Positions 23,284 through 32,783 of a stretch of DNA of 60,000 bases are shown piece after piece. Location: the NCBI GenBank assembly GCA_903813345.2, contig CAIIXF020000002.1, forward strand, positions 22,460,455-22,520,454. The letters run 5' to 3'. The translations under genes were made by a program, and so were the position numbers. Below the pieces are notes generated by a model, which searched no databases, was not told where the DNA came from, and worked only from the letters and a program-made list of their open reading frames with translations. The DNA comes from Owenia fusiformis (lineage: Eukaryota > Annelida > Polychaeta > Sabellida > Oweniidae). The number at the start of each line of letters is the position of its first letter. The first letter of the stretch is position 1.

Positions 23284-24548
23284 CAGTAAAACCTGTCTAA
23301 TCCGAACACCCATGGGACCAGCTAAGAGCGTTCAAATTGGCAGGTGTTCAAATTTCGAGGATTTTGTAGGTCGGGGGGGGATTTTCATTGTTCAGTGCAC
23401 TATATTGAACACTTAATACTAAGTCAGAAAACAATACATGTTGTTGACGAGTTAATTCTACAATAGGCCTATATATGCTATGTTTTATTTATATTTTGAA
23501 CAATTTCACCATTTTAGTAAAAATAACTCTTATATTTTGGCAAAAACTTTGTAATACACTGTAAAAGTATATGATAGTCTCGTACGAAATCTTGTGCTTA
23601 TCAAATGGCTTATCCCATATTATGGTTATATTGCACTGCTTTGTAGTAAAAACTTTTGCTTGAAAAAGTCCTTCATTGTTTGTTTCTTGGCACTTTTAGC
23701 ATTAGCAATATTTGAGTAGATATCCTCTTCAAGTAAAAATAATTTTTCATGAGTGTTCATTCGAGATGATGTATAATCCTTCAAAATATCAAGGGCATTC
23801 AGGATGTCAGATGTATGCGAATATTACGAAGTTGGATTTTTTCTCCTTCTCGTGATATAATCGTGTCTGCAAATGGTGTCTGTGTTGTCTTTGTGATTAT
23901 AAAACATTTACTGATTGAATCTTAGCTATCATAACAGACCCATGGGATATAAAACAGTTAAGATCTGTTCATAATCCAAATCAAAAACATCCAGTTAATT
24001 TACAATAAGGATAAACCAATTATCACCCAGACTCTCACCTTTCTCTTAATCCAAATCAAAAACATCCAGGTAATTTCTAATAATTATAAATCAACTATCT
24101 TCTTGATTCACACCTTTCTCTTAATCCAAAAATAAAACATTCAGTTCTTTTCTAATAGGATAAACCAATTAACTTCTGTATTCACACCTTTCCAAAACAT
24201 CCTGTTGTTTTCCACAAATTAGGGATGTCACTGAGACTAAATAAATTAATTAGGACGATTGGTTCTTTGATTGCATTTGTATATATGTAAAGATAAATAA
24301 CAACTATAACATTGACTCAAGATGTGGCTTTAATTGAAATGTCCAGACATTTGATTTCTGATAAAATGTTCAGATTAGACAGGTCACTTTTTCAAATCTG
24401 CTTGTTCACTGTTCAGATGAGGAGGTGTTCAGATTTCAAGGTTTTTTTAACATGGGAGTCAATGGGATGAAAAAATGGGACCGAAAAAAAGTGTTCAAAT
24501 TGGAAGGTGTTCGGATTAGCCAGGTGTTCAGATATACAGGTTTTACTG
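23284..24548. mobile_element. Tigger/pogo-like element, internally deleted
   Basis: A 1265-bp element with ends CAGTAAAACCTGTCTAATCC and, inverted, CAGTAAAACCTGTATATCTG, flanked by TA (23282-23283, 24549-24550). GTGTTCAAATT and GGTGTTC motifs repeat in both arms. CAGT ends, TA duplication and the transposase remnant place it in the pogo/Tigger branch of Tc1/mariner. A partial terminus of the same family lies at about 38200-38340. Confidence 0.85.
23636..23800 (-). pseudogene. Tigger/CENP-B-like transposase C-terminal remnant
   Basis: The minus strand reads LFLLEEDIYSNIANAKSAKK then QTMKDFFKQK and a stop. The acidic stretch and the terminal DFF box are typical of the C-terminus of Tigger/jerky-type transposases. 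The DNA-binding and DDD catalytic parts are gone. Confidence 0.65.
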
Positions 24549-24683
24549 TAATATCAATACAGATAAATGGTCGAAACTGGAAGCGTAATTGATAAAGCAC
24601 AGCAAAGTATTTAGCTTAGGCTTATTAAAATAATGAACGTTCTATCTACAATCATGTTGTATAAACATCTGTACATGTAGTCT

Positions 24684-24855
24684 CAGGCCCGTAGCCAAGA
24701 GGGGGGGGGGGGGTTGAGTAAATGCGAGCAACCAAAAGTTCTTTCAAAATCATGCCCTTTGTCTTGTGATCTCCAAGTAATTTGGGACAACATGTGACAC
24801 TCATTTTTTAAAAAGCGAACTAACCCCTTGCCACAGCTGGCTACGGGCCCGCCTG
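24684..24855. mobile_element. Short MITE with CAGGCCCGTAGCCA ends
   Basis: A 172-bp element; left end CAGGCCCGTAGCCAAG followed by a long G-run, right end inverted CAGGCGGGCCCGTAGCCAG. Related CGTAGCC-plus-G-run ends recur in the window (about 20648, 23007). No clear target duplication. Confidence 0.6.
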
Positions 24856-25199
24856 TAACATCCCCTACAAAAGTTTGTTCCCGTCTTGTTAGTAATAATA
24901 AATCAAAACAAAGCTTTTTTTAAATTATGAATGTAAACACTTATCAATATGTATGCAACATGCAAAACCAATAAACTGAATACATTTAAAGATTAGACTG
25001 CAGCTTCTTGAAAAGAAAGCAGAACGTGTCATCACCGCCAACATAGAGAGCAACGTGTACTAATTATAAGTATCTGAAAGATAACGCAAAAAACTTAATT
25101 AATAACTTTCAAGTCTTAACAATTAACATGTAACTGTAACATAACATATATATCGCCCCGAGGGGTCATTTAGCTTGATGAATAACCCCTCTGGTATTA

Positions 25200-25401
25200 G
25201 AGAGGTTTCGCACAATGGACTAACCTCAACTCGTTTTAGTTTGAACTAGCTGCTCATTAAGCTGTACCCTACGCGCAGAGCCTAGAAATAAACTACAGAA
25301 GATGAAGCTCTTTTTTAATTCAGAAGTGAAGTCGAACGAATGCAAAGGGTAATAAATCTGGTGAACACAACACGTTGAGCTAAAAACTTGCGAAACCTCT
25401 C
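25200..25401. mobile_element. Short TA-target MITE
   Basis: A 202-bp element with inverted ends GAGAGGTTTCGCA and TA on both sides (25198-25199, 25402-25403), consistent with a Tc1/mariner-type MITE. Confidence 0.65.
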
Positions 25402-26865
25402 TATAAACGCATTGTTGAACGCAAATGATCATGTGGATTCACTTAAATTCTGAATTATATTCAACTGTTTCTGTAAACTTCAACGAATGCATTTAATCCC
25501 ATGATGCGTTTCACTCCTATCTGGAGTCTGGGAGTGCAGACTTGCACCCCGGGACTTGCACCAACCCTTGCCCCTCTTCCACCCCGTGTCATCCTTGAGG
25601 TCCATGCATAGCCAAACAATTCACATGCCTGTATCACCCCGTTAATGGAAACAACCTGTAAAAAATGAATATCATATTAAACAAATGCCTTTTATGGCCA
25701 GGTGACCGAGACATCAAAGTGATATTGAGTAAATTTCCTCCAACTCAAAACGTAATTATATAGATATAAATAACTCTTTCATAAAATCTTAAGTTCACAA
25801 TCCTTATCTAAATTGTGTATGGAACAAAATCAGAAGTTTGTTATATTATTAGTCTACAAAATGTCCGGTGCCTTAACTGTATGGAATTTTGAAATATAAA
25901 AATTTTATTGTAGATATATAACATAAACACATCAGCATAGAAAAATTCAATACAGTTATATTGTAACAATATTCATATTAATTAGAGGGACCAAACACAT
26001 TCGCTATTGCTAAGGTTTCTACGACTTCAACTGTCTTATCAGCATCTTGATGCATCAAGGTATTACAATATTGTATGACTGAAGGAATACACTGGTATGC
26101 TATGTCAGAGCATGAAATTACAATTACACTATGCTTAATAGGCGGCTTCATACTCCTTACGTCTCAAAATCTCTTAATTTTCAAATGGGAGTATATCATT
26201 TTCGTGAGCGGGATTTGGCGGGACAATACGTTTTTCTTTCAAAATCAAAAATATTCCAAGGTGTTATTCATCGGGAAGTAGTATCATGGGATAAATTTAG
26301 ATATATCATTGCATCCCACGACCGGTTTGATTATCAATACGCAATCAGTCTGGTACTGGTCAAGCAGTAATAAATAACAGACGCTAATAAGACACAGGAT
26401 GCAATCAGGTTAATTATCGTCTTTTATTGTCTTAAGTCTCAGCGTACCTTGTAAGATAATCATTCCCGTTTGATTTTGTTTGAATCGAAATTAAACGGAG
26501 GAGGGGGGGGGGGTTGAACATTTAAATCTTAATTTTATTCCTTACAATAGTTAAGAAATTTTGTTGATCATGTTGGCTCCAAGCAACAATTTTAAATCGT
26601 CGTTCTGTTAGACTGTGAAACACTAAATTATTTCGTGTTTTTATTATCTTAACGTAGCGTATATTAATACTTGTTTGCTGAATGAGACCCGGGGAATGAG
26701 ATTAATTTCAATATGATTCGCACAATGATAAGGCTTTCATCACAGGCTTCAATGACTGCCCATCATTGGCATCATACTGTATTTCAATAATTCCTTTATT
26801 ATAATAATTGTTGAAGGTACGAAATACAACACGATCATTTTAATCATGGAAATTCGTCATTTGCT
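25402..26865. other. Interior of Z, no gene recognised
   Basis: No motif or element boundary supported; a poly-G run at about 26500. The block GGATGCAATCAGG at 26397 also occurs at 22738, hinting at internal duplication within Z. Confidence 0.4.
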
Positions 26866-26884
26866 AAATCATGTCAAGTTGAAA

Positions 26885-27590
26885 TAATGTCCGATGGGAG
26901 GCTTTTTAGAAGGGTTGTACCAAGCAATGTTTAGTTTTGATTGACAGTTCCAACGACTACGCCGATGGGCAGTCTTGATAGGTGCTGATGGGAATGCAGT
27001 TCCGGCGAGACACGGGGAATAAAAACAAATATTTTGAACTTGCTTTCTCTTGAGCTTTCGAAATTGTACCCTCTCCCTACTTGGCAAAATCTGTCTCGAT
27101 GAATATTCTTTTTACTCAAACAAATGAATTGTCCACTTTTCAATGTACATGAACATCTTTTTAGTCGTAGAATCCCATCATTCGTTTAATATCTAGCCAG
27201 TTTATTTAATTCAGTTACCCTGTGCGACATAGATTGTAAAAAATATTTAAATCTGTGGGACGTTAATAGCGATATATAACATTAAGCTGTATGGATTAAT
27301 GTCCCCGGGTTAATGTCTCACGAATTTCAAATGTAAATCGAAATATTATCGTCTTGGCGATGAGCAATGTAATGTGTTGATACACGTAATTCTCACGACG
27401 AAGTCAATGGATAGTGCCGATGGGAATGCTGTTCCGATGACTGTGTCGATCGGCAGTACTTTGCTGTGCCGATGGCAATGCCCATCGGCGTGCCGACCTG
27501 AGCCTATCGACGTGCCGATCGGCCTGCCGACTACGCGCCTATCGACTCGCCGATTGGAGCATGCCGATGTGATCTTAGGCATGATGTGTA
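26885..27590 (-). repeat. Element Z right subterminal GC-rich repeats
   Basis: Two blocks (about 26935-27020 and 27405-27590) of GCCGATGGG, CGATCGGC and CCGATGGGAATGC variants, inverted relative to the left array. The block pair suggests an internal duplication of the right end. Confidence 0.7.
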
Positions 27591-27984
27591 CTGTATCTCC
27601 CTGGATTGAGACGATGCCAGAGTCACTGATTTTTATGTTGACATGATCTTGGATTGTTATGAGAAGTCCATATTTCAGTCTTTTTGAAGTAGTCCTCATA
27701 GATTTATGCTTGTAGAATGATTCCACCACTTTAATCCATGTGAGTATTCTATCAGTATAGAATATAAGACTCTTACAGTCCTCTCCTAGTTCAAGGATAC
27801 CGGAGTTGTTAATATCTGTGTAATCATAGTCCTCATGAATTAATTCTGGATTCCTTTTGAGGGTTCTCATGTTTTGTTTATTGTTATTTTTTCTGCTTTT
27901 CCCTTTAAGATCAGTCGAAGAAAATGTTACTGATGTTCCTGGGGATGACAGGGTACAGGCTCTACGGGGCCTTACATTAGCCAT
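27590..27984 (-). pseudogene. LINE-2 ORF1 N-terminus
   Basis: A minus-strand frame begins MANVRPRRACTLSSPGTS, a basic, Ser-rich leader. It continues through ILELGEDCKSLIFYTDRILTWIKVV and KYGLLITIQDHVNIKISD to ...SIQGDTVHI, where element Z begins. The hydrophobic/aromatic spacing suggests a folded N-terminal domain, which I do not recognise. It is placed in LINE-2 because it is collinear, on the same strand and separated from the coiled-coil part only by Z. Confidence 0.55.
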
Positions 27985-28009
27985 GATCAGATTAGAAAAT
28001 CCAGATCAC

Positions 28010-29635
28010 AAACATTTATCAGATATGATTAAATCCTAAAATAAGTCATTAATATAATCCTATTGTATTATACAGTCTGCATAAAAACATATGGTCAGTG
28101 TGTTATTACAGTGTTTTAATCCATGTTTGTAAACAATGCCTGCATTGGCTATTCCATTCACTCCCACTTGGAAGATTTGAAATTATTGTTTTTTTAATTC
28201 TGCTATTAACATGCTTAAATTATCTTGTTTTTCAAAATATATTCAGTCCTATATATTATAACTTAATTTAGGTTATTATATTTGACTACTTCATCAGCTT
28301 TGTAATAGTAAATACTTCTGCAATTTTAAGTAAGTTAAACAGTCAGTTGATCTACATTTAAATATTAATGTTTCTTTTGTTTCAAAGGAGTAATCCTTTT
28401 CTGTATATATATCCTATTTATAATGCTCCATAAACTAAAATAGCGCCATCCAAAGGCTCGTCCAATAGGGAAAATCTACGTTAAATAAGGTTTTAATATG
28501 TCGGGGATTTGCTAAATGGAATTCTGTGCTTCATTTTGTTTAATCACAGCAAGGGGAACACCTTAAAGACGACTTCCTGGAAGTCCCCAGCAAATGAAAA
28601 ACGTGACAATTTTAGTGAATATTGCTTCTAGTGAACGAGCATTAATAGATAAAGGATCAGTCATACTAAGTATATAAAACTGCCCCCAGGTCATTCATGA
28701 CCATTATGACATATAATATGGTATTTAGTAAGGCGTTAATTATGGCATAGTGTTCAGGTGCACCCTGAGTGTTATTGAGGCCATAGTGACCTTGTAAAGG
28801 TCAAGTCAGTGCATATCTGATAATAAAAGATTCTTGCGTGCAAAATCATTGTTTACAAAATTTAAAATGTGAAATTATGATAAAGAATGTTGCAAAGGAC
28901 AATTTTGACCTTAACCTTTGATTTTCATTTCATTTTTTTGTTTTATTATTTTATTTGGTTCCATTGACTTAGCATATGGATATCAGCATGTATCGTCTTG
29001 ATGATATCCTGATGTTAAGTCAATTATTCTTTCAAATGAGCTGGGTATAATGCTCCATTTTAACCTTGGGACAGCCTTATCTTGACATTCTAGGCAGATT
29101 ACCAATTTCCCTTGAGTTATTATTCAATTGTATAGATATATTCTTAATCCACTTTGTACATTTGTAGCACGGGTATAGTCAACATCCAAAATAGTACAAA
29201 ATATTTCGAAGAAAATGCTCAACATATACATTATACACATATTTCAAAGCAAATGCGTGACATACGGAACTCGCGTTTGGTGACATTTCATTGAATAATT
29301 TTATTAAAGGTCTAGTTTTTAAATCTTTTACAGATTTTCTTTGTAAAGTAATAGAAATTGTCTAAAATAACATGTATTTATGATGAGTCAAAACAATCAA
29401 TTCATTTCTCCAAACAGGAGAGCCATCTTTTATGTAAATTCAAATGCTGTTACCCACAGGGCCAATAATGCTTTGGCTTAGGCCCTGTTTATGCTGTATA
29501 TTAAGACTGTTTAAATAAAGGAACCATAAAAACGAAACTCACGTGAAAAGTCCAAACGGAATGCGTTCGCCTTTTTTCGACGTGCACTTATGCATTTACA
29601 ATTCAGCATAGACGAAGATTGAATGATCTTGTATT
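28010..29635. other. Gene-less stretch: LINE-2 5' UTR and/or element Y interior
   Basis: No coding signal. It contains an imperfect palindrome, 28963-28985 against 29002-29024 (ATTGACTTARCATNNGGATA...), whose arm also appears at 10540. Confidence 0.45.
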
Positions 29636-29726
29636 TAAAAAATTGAACCCTTCAAAAACTGTATCATGCCCCCACGTACGTGGGTCGGGACGTGGGTACG
29701 AGGTACTAGGTTTTTATACAAAGCCT
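29635..29726 (-). repeat. Element Y right arm
   Basis: The inverted counterpart of 9598-9700: TTGAACCCTTCAAAAACTGT, ATCATGCCC, CACGTACGTGGG, then TTTTTATACAAAGCCT. Confidence 0.75.
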
Positions 29727-29771
29727 TGAATATACGAGAGTACAGGAATGCATAGTATATAATAAACAATT

Positions 29772-30075
29772 ACACATGAAAACATGGAGACTGGTATCCA
29801 TGTCGTGTATTCAAAAAATTTGTACAGACACCATCATACAGAATTTTAGAGTTGTTCAGACACCATCATTTTTCGAAACGAAAAACAGTCATATCTCAAA
29901 TAATATGCGTCCTCTGCTTGTCAATTTAGGTTCATTTGAAAGACTGAGATAGTATACATAAGTGGGGAGAAATTTGACGCTGTTAACAAAATATAAATAT
30001 GAAAAATATTCATTTATTTATTCATGTTCAGACACCATCAATTACGAAGGTCACGTGATGACAATCCCCACCGTG
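29772..30075 (-). repeat. Element X right terminal inverted repeat
   Basis: Matches 8276-8600 inverted. It carries three copies of the GTTCAGACACCATC motif (29821, 29852 and 30026, the first as GTACAGACACC), and ends at the CACGGTG heptamer next to TTAAT. Confidence 0.85.
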
Positions 30076-30080
30076 TTAAT

Positions 30081-31042
30081 GAGATTAATAAAATTGTTGT
30101 TACAACCATAGCCTTTTAATTTAGTTATCAATAAGTTGTGCGGGACAACATCAAAAGCTGAACTCAGGTCCAAGAAGATTGAGCGTATATGCTCTTTATT
30201 ATCAATATGTTGATGAAGATCATGTACAATATTTATTAGTTGATTTGTTGTTCCATGTTTAGGTAAGAACCCACTTTGGAGTTTATACAAGAGATTGTGC
30301 TCGAGAAGATGAGAAAGCAAATGTCTATGAATAATGCGTTTGGAAACTTTAGACAAAGTACTTGGGAGAGTTACAGGTGTATAATTAGAGGCAATGGTTG
30401 AGTCACCTCTTTTGTAAATTGGAATAACTATTCCCTCCTTCCAAATATCTGGAAAAATATTCTCGTCAAGTATTCTATTAAATAGATTGCTTACTGGTAA
30501 TGAAAAAGAGCTGGCACACATTTTTAACATCTTGTTTGAGATTTCATAAGGACCAGGAGATTTATGTACATCCAACTCGTTCAGTAGTTCAAAGACCTCT
30601 TGTGAAGTTCTGAAGTTTTGGAGTATTTGATTGGTTCTGCTTGGAAAAATAGGTGTAAGATTTGCATTATTTTCAATCAGATTTTTCTGTACAAAGTATT
30701 TCATGAGTTGAAAGTAGCATTAGATAAGTAGTCAGTTTTAGCTGTTTCTATTAATTCTTTGACTTTGCGACTTTGGGTTACATACTTTTCTTTATATGTT
30801 GCATTGTCAGTGGATTTGAATTTGTGATGAAGCCTATTTCTTTTATAATTCTCATTTTTGATGGAACTATTGAACCATGGTTGGTCATCAAATCTTGTTG
30901 AACGAATATTATTATTAACATTTGATTTGATAATAGTAAGAAAAATTTTCACAAGTTTTGTAGTGCCTTCGTTAACAGAATCAGTTCCAATAAAACTCCA
31001 GTCAAAGTCCCTTATCTTTGAATTTAATAAGTCGGCATTCAC
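30081..31042 (-). pseudogene. LINE-1 RT linker and N-terminal RT
   Basis: The linker (31042-30704) reads DDQPWFNSSIKNENYKRNRL, typical of the region between endonuclease and RT. The RT (30704-30081, shifted one frame) has ELDVHKSPGPYEISNKML, WKEGIVIPIYKRGD, KLQSGFLPKHGTTNQL and catalytic motif A FLDLSSAFDVVPH, and ends in KGYGCNNNFINLI at the X target site. The P-Y-E-I and N-Y-T-P changes against the usual GPDGI and NYRPV suggest decay. Motifs B and C are in the 3' half 22 kb away. Confidence 0.88.
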
Positions 31043-31065
31043 ATCTTTGAAGTAGAATTTTTTTT

Positions 31066-31549
31066 TTAATTGAAGGTGCGCATGGAACTTTTAACACTAA
31101 ATTGAGATATAATAGAACAGTGGTCAGAATTACCAATTGGAGGATCGATTTTAAAAGAAACGAGATACTCAGAATCAGATACTAACAAGTCAATGCATGA
31201 TTTGGAGTTGCCAGCAATTTTAGTAGGCTCATTAACAAGTTGCGATAGACCAAGATCAGTGAGCAGTTTTTTCAGTTCAGTACCAGCAAGATTATTATGG
31301 TCATCAGTATACCAGGCATCATTTCTCGCTTTGAAATCTCCATTGAGAAAAACACCATTATTGGGTTTAATGAGCACTTGTTCTAAATTCAATTTGAGTT
31401 TTGAAAAATAATTTCCAGTTTCGTTCGCTGTCATTGATGGTGATCTATAAAAGAATCCATACAAAAAATTTTTGAAATTCACCCAGATTTCTACCCAACA
31501 GTTAGCGAGTTCGTCGTTCACATGCTGATCACATATTTTAGTCTCAATA
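31066..31549 (-). pseudogene. LINE-1 AP endonuclease, C-terminal two-thirds
   Basis: The reading begins SIETKICDQHVNDEL just inside the hAT-like MITE. It shows FFYRSPSMT, VFLNGDFKARNDAWY, LSQLVNEPTKIA...CIDLLVSD and IGNSDHCSIIS. The GDFxAR and SDH motifs carry metal-binding and catalytic residues of the LINE endonuclease and are intact. A run of A on the coding strand near 31055 causes the frameshift into the linker. Confidence 0.85.
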
Positions 31550-31557
31550 GAGTCATG

Positions 31558-31794
31558 CAGGCCTGTCAACTGTCCCGCAATTTGCGTATTTGTCACGCAT
31601 TTGCTGAAGAATTTGAAGTCACGCCAGTTATTTGTGTGTGACAAAAAATTGGGCAAGATGTAATAAAATTTAAAACAAGGTGTTCAAAATTTGAATCAAG
31701 GTGTTCAGATTTGGACCAAGGTGTCCACACTTTGAGGGGAGGTGTTCAACATTTCCAAGTCACTCATGTTAGGTGTTCCCAAGTTGACAGGCCT
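31558..31794. mobile_element. hAT-like MITE with 8-bp TSD
   Basis: A 237-bp insertion starting CAGGCCTGTCAACTGTCCC and ending ...AAGTTGACAGGCCT, flanked by GAGTCATG at 31550-31557 and 31795-31802. An 8-bp duplication with CAGG-type ends is the hAT signature. Removing it restores the LINE-1 endonuclease frame (LWSHDS|IETK). The interior is AT-rich with GTTCA-type repeats and is non-coding. Confidence 0.85.
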
Positions 31795-31802
31795 GAGTCA
31801 TG

Positions 31803-32336
31803 GCTCCATAGTAAAAGACCTCGACCCTTGTTATTTGAGTACTTTGGCTTGCCATATTCATTGATATTAAAAATGTTCGAACACAGATCTTCATTGGATA
31901 TGTGGCCAGTCTCACAGAGTGCTATTAAATGAAAATTTTCTTGTTTTGCATAGTTTTTGAGGAAATCCAGCCGTGTAAGTGAGTCAGCTTTAATGCTGTT
32001 GACATTACTAAATAAAATTTTCAAATCATTACTTGGGCCTGGATTGCTTTCCACATCACCGCATAGCGTAATCAAGTAGTAACATATGTGGATAAACAAT
32101 GATGATCCAGGAATACAGCACAAAGCCATCACAACAGTGGTAAGTTTCAAAATAATTAGGATGCAGTTCGAATGTAAAAGAAGGATTGATCTAGTGACCA
32201 GAATAAGTGTAAACAGTTTCACAAGAATATACAAAACTTGACACACAAAAATGATGGCAAGTGCAATGAATTTCAAACAACAAATGTCAAGGTTAAAATG
32301 TAAGCCTCCACTGAACAGTAGGAGGCTTAAAAACAC
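31803..32336 (-). pseudogene. LINE-1 ORF2 N-terminus: hydrophobic leader, 2A peptide, endonuclease start
   Basis: Starts at an ATG (32336). Residues 1-90 are strongly hydrophobic with several possible membrane segments (LKFIALAIIFVCQVLYILV, then ILLLHSNCILIILKL). Residues 91-101 read LCGDVESNPGP, a complete 2A ribosome-skipping motif. The endonuclease then begins: LKILFSNVNSIKA and LIALCETGHISNED. 2A peptides at this position are established for CR1/L2-type LINEs of sea urchins, molluscs and other invertebrates. Here the skip would release a hydrophobic, signal-like leader and leave the endonuclease-RT with an N-terminal Pro. The frame is intact up to the hAT-like insertion. Confidence 0.85.
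32034..32060 (-). promoter_or_regulatory. 2A ribosome-skipping sequence (GDVESNPGP)
   Basis: Codons for G-D-V-E-S-N-P-G-P, preceded by LITLC, match the canonical D-[VI]-E-x-N-P-G-P signature exactly. The skip occurs between the final Gly and Pro. Confidence 0.9.
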
Positions 32337-32783
32337 AGTTGCTAATCTGGGAAGACATTATATTTTTTGTCATATATTGAACCATGTTTATAATAAAATA
32401 AAGTAAGAGAATCAAAATCCTTTAGTGAACCCATACTATGTCAAGATATGTAGTATAACCCTGCTTTTTACCAACCTTTAGGATCGAATCAAAGGGTTAA
32501 TTATTTAAAAGTGCTTTTTGCCCAAAAAAATCTGAAGATACAACAGACATTTATATACAGTAGTGTCAATTCCATGACTTTTACATTTTAAGTAGAACAC
32601 CCCCAGCAGCAGGAGTAACAAGCTATTTTGACTTATTAACAAATGCTATCATCTGATAGCTTGTACAAACACTATAGAGGTCTCATCGTAGAGCTCGGTA
32701 TGGGGATTTTTGACATGCTATTTTGAATTTCTTATTTCTCGCAGAATAGTTACTTGATCTTTTATATTTCTACAACTTCCTCA

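Larger units (their letters stand above)
18013..27590. mobile_element. Element Z: 9.6-kb TIR element splitting LINE-2 ORF1
   Basis: The ends at 18013 and 27590 are inverted copies of ATCATGCCTRARATCACATC followed by GGCAYGC. They lead into about 200 bp of unusually GC-rich sequence full of CGATCGGC and CCGATCGGCATG variants, against an AT-rich background. LINE-2 ORF1 N-terminus lies just outside the right end and the rest of ORF1 just outside the left end, both on the minus strand, so I infer one insertion. The target duplication is not clear: CAGTAC occurs near both junctions, but not flush and not in frame. No transposase is visible inside. Superfamily unknown. Confidence 0.65.
9700..28010 (-). 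mobile_element. LINE-2: minus-strand non-LTR retrotransposon with esterase-type ORF1, heavily interrupted
   Basis: Order from the 5' end: ORF1 N-terminus (27984-27590), ORF1 coiled coil (18012-17148), ORF1 esterase domain (16604-15913), ORF2 endonuclease start (15916-15604), endonuclease-RT (14586-12598), RT end (11908-about 11140) and C-terminal knuckle (10385-9895), then a 3' UTR to about 9700. Between these lie, in the same order, Z, W, the mariner remnant, the piggyBac-type MITE and an unclassified insertion. The 5' limit beyond the ORF1 start is not resolved. Confidence 0.8.
9598..29726. mobile_element. Element Y (copy B): two ends 20 kb apart, filled by LINE-2
   Basis: The left end AGGCTTTGTATAAAAA (9598) and the right end, inverted, AGGCTTTGTATAAAAAC (29726) lead into the same arm sequence as the small palindromic MITE at 3051-3354: ACGTACGTGGG, TGATACAGT, TTTGAAGGGTTCAATTTT. 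The arms point towards each other, so I read them as the two ends of one element interrupted by LINE-2. Right-arm interior reaches at least 29575. A 6-bp AATATA occurs just outside both ends but is offset by three bases on the right, so the target duplication is unresolved. No coding capacity of its own. Confidence 0.6.
8276..30075. mobile_element. Element X: long-TIR DNA transposon with 5-bp TSD, split by nested insertions
   Basis: The outer ends are CACGGTAGGGATTGTCATCA (8276, inward) and CACGGTGGGGATTGTCATCA (30075, inward on the minus strand), flanked by perfect 5-bp duplications TTAAT at 8271-8275 and 30076-30080. No other duplication length fits, because the interrupted LINE-1 frame is restored only by counting ATTAA once. 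X itself is only the two arms, 8276-9597 and 29727-30075 (about 1.67 kb); the 20 kb between them is later insertions. A 5-bp TSD plus a CACGGTG heptamer at the ends is the signature of the Transib/RAG superfamily (known for that family). No transposase is visible, so X would be non-autonomous. The AT-rich target is not typical of Transib. Confidence 0.8.
30081..32340 (-). mobile_element. LINE-1, 5' half
   Basis: This is the upstream half of the LINE whose 3' half is at 6525-8275. It holds the leader with 2A peptide, the endonuclease and the N-terminal RT in three frames, plus a hAT-like MITE. The 5' UTR beyond 32340 is not delimited. Confidence 0.85.

Noticed and set aside
27374-27646. Plus-strand 90-codon ORF
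   Set aside because: Shadow across the GC-rich Z repeats and LINE-2 ORF1 on the opposite strand.
8276-30075. A single 20-kb Polinton/Maverick or other giant transposon
   Set aside because: No DNA polymerase B, retroviral-type integrase, packaging ATPase or capsid gene is present between the arms. The interior is accounted for by nested LINE and DNA elements, and the TSD is 5 bp rather than 6.
8276-30075. Two independent insertions of X at unrelated LINE copies, or a simple inversion
   Set aside because: The two LINE halves break at exactly the same codon, carry the same 5-bp duplication and keep the same strand and frame, which fits one insertion much better.
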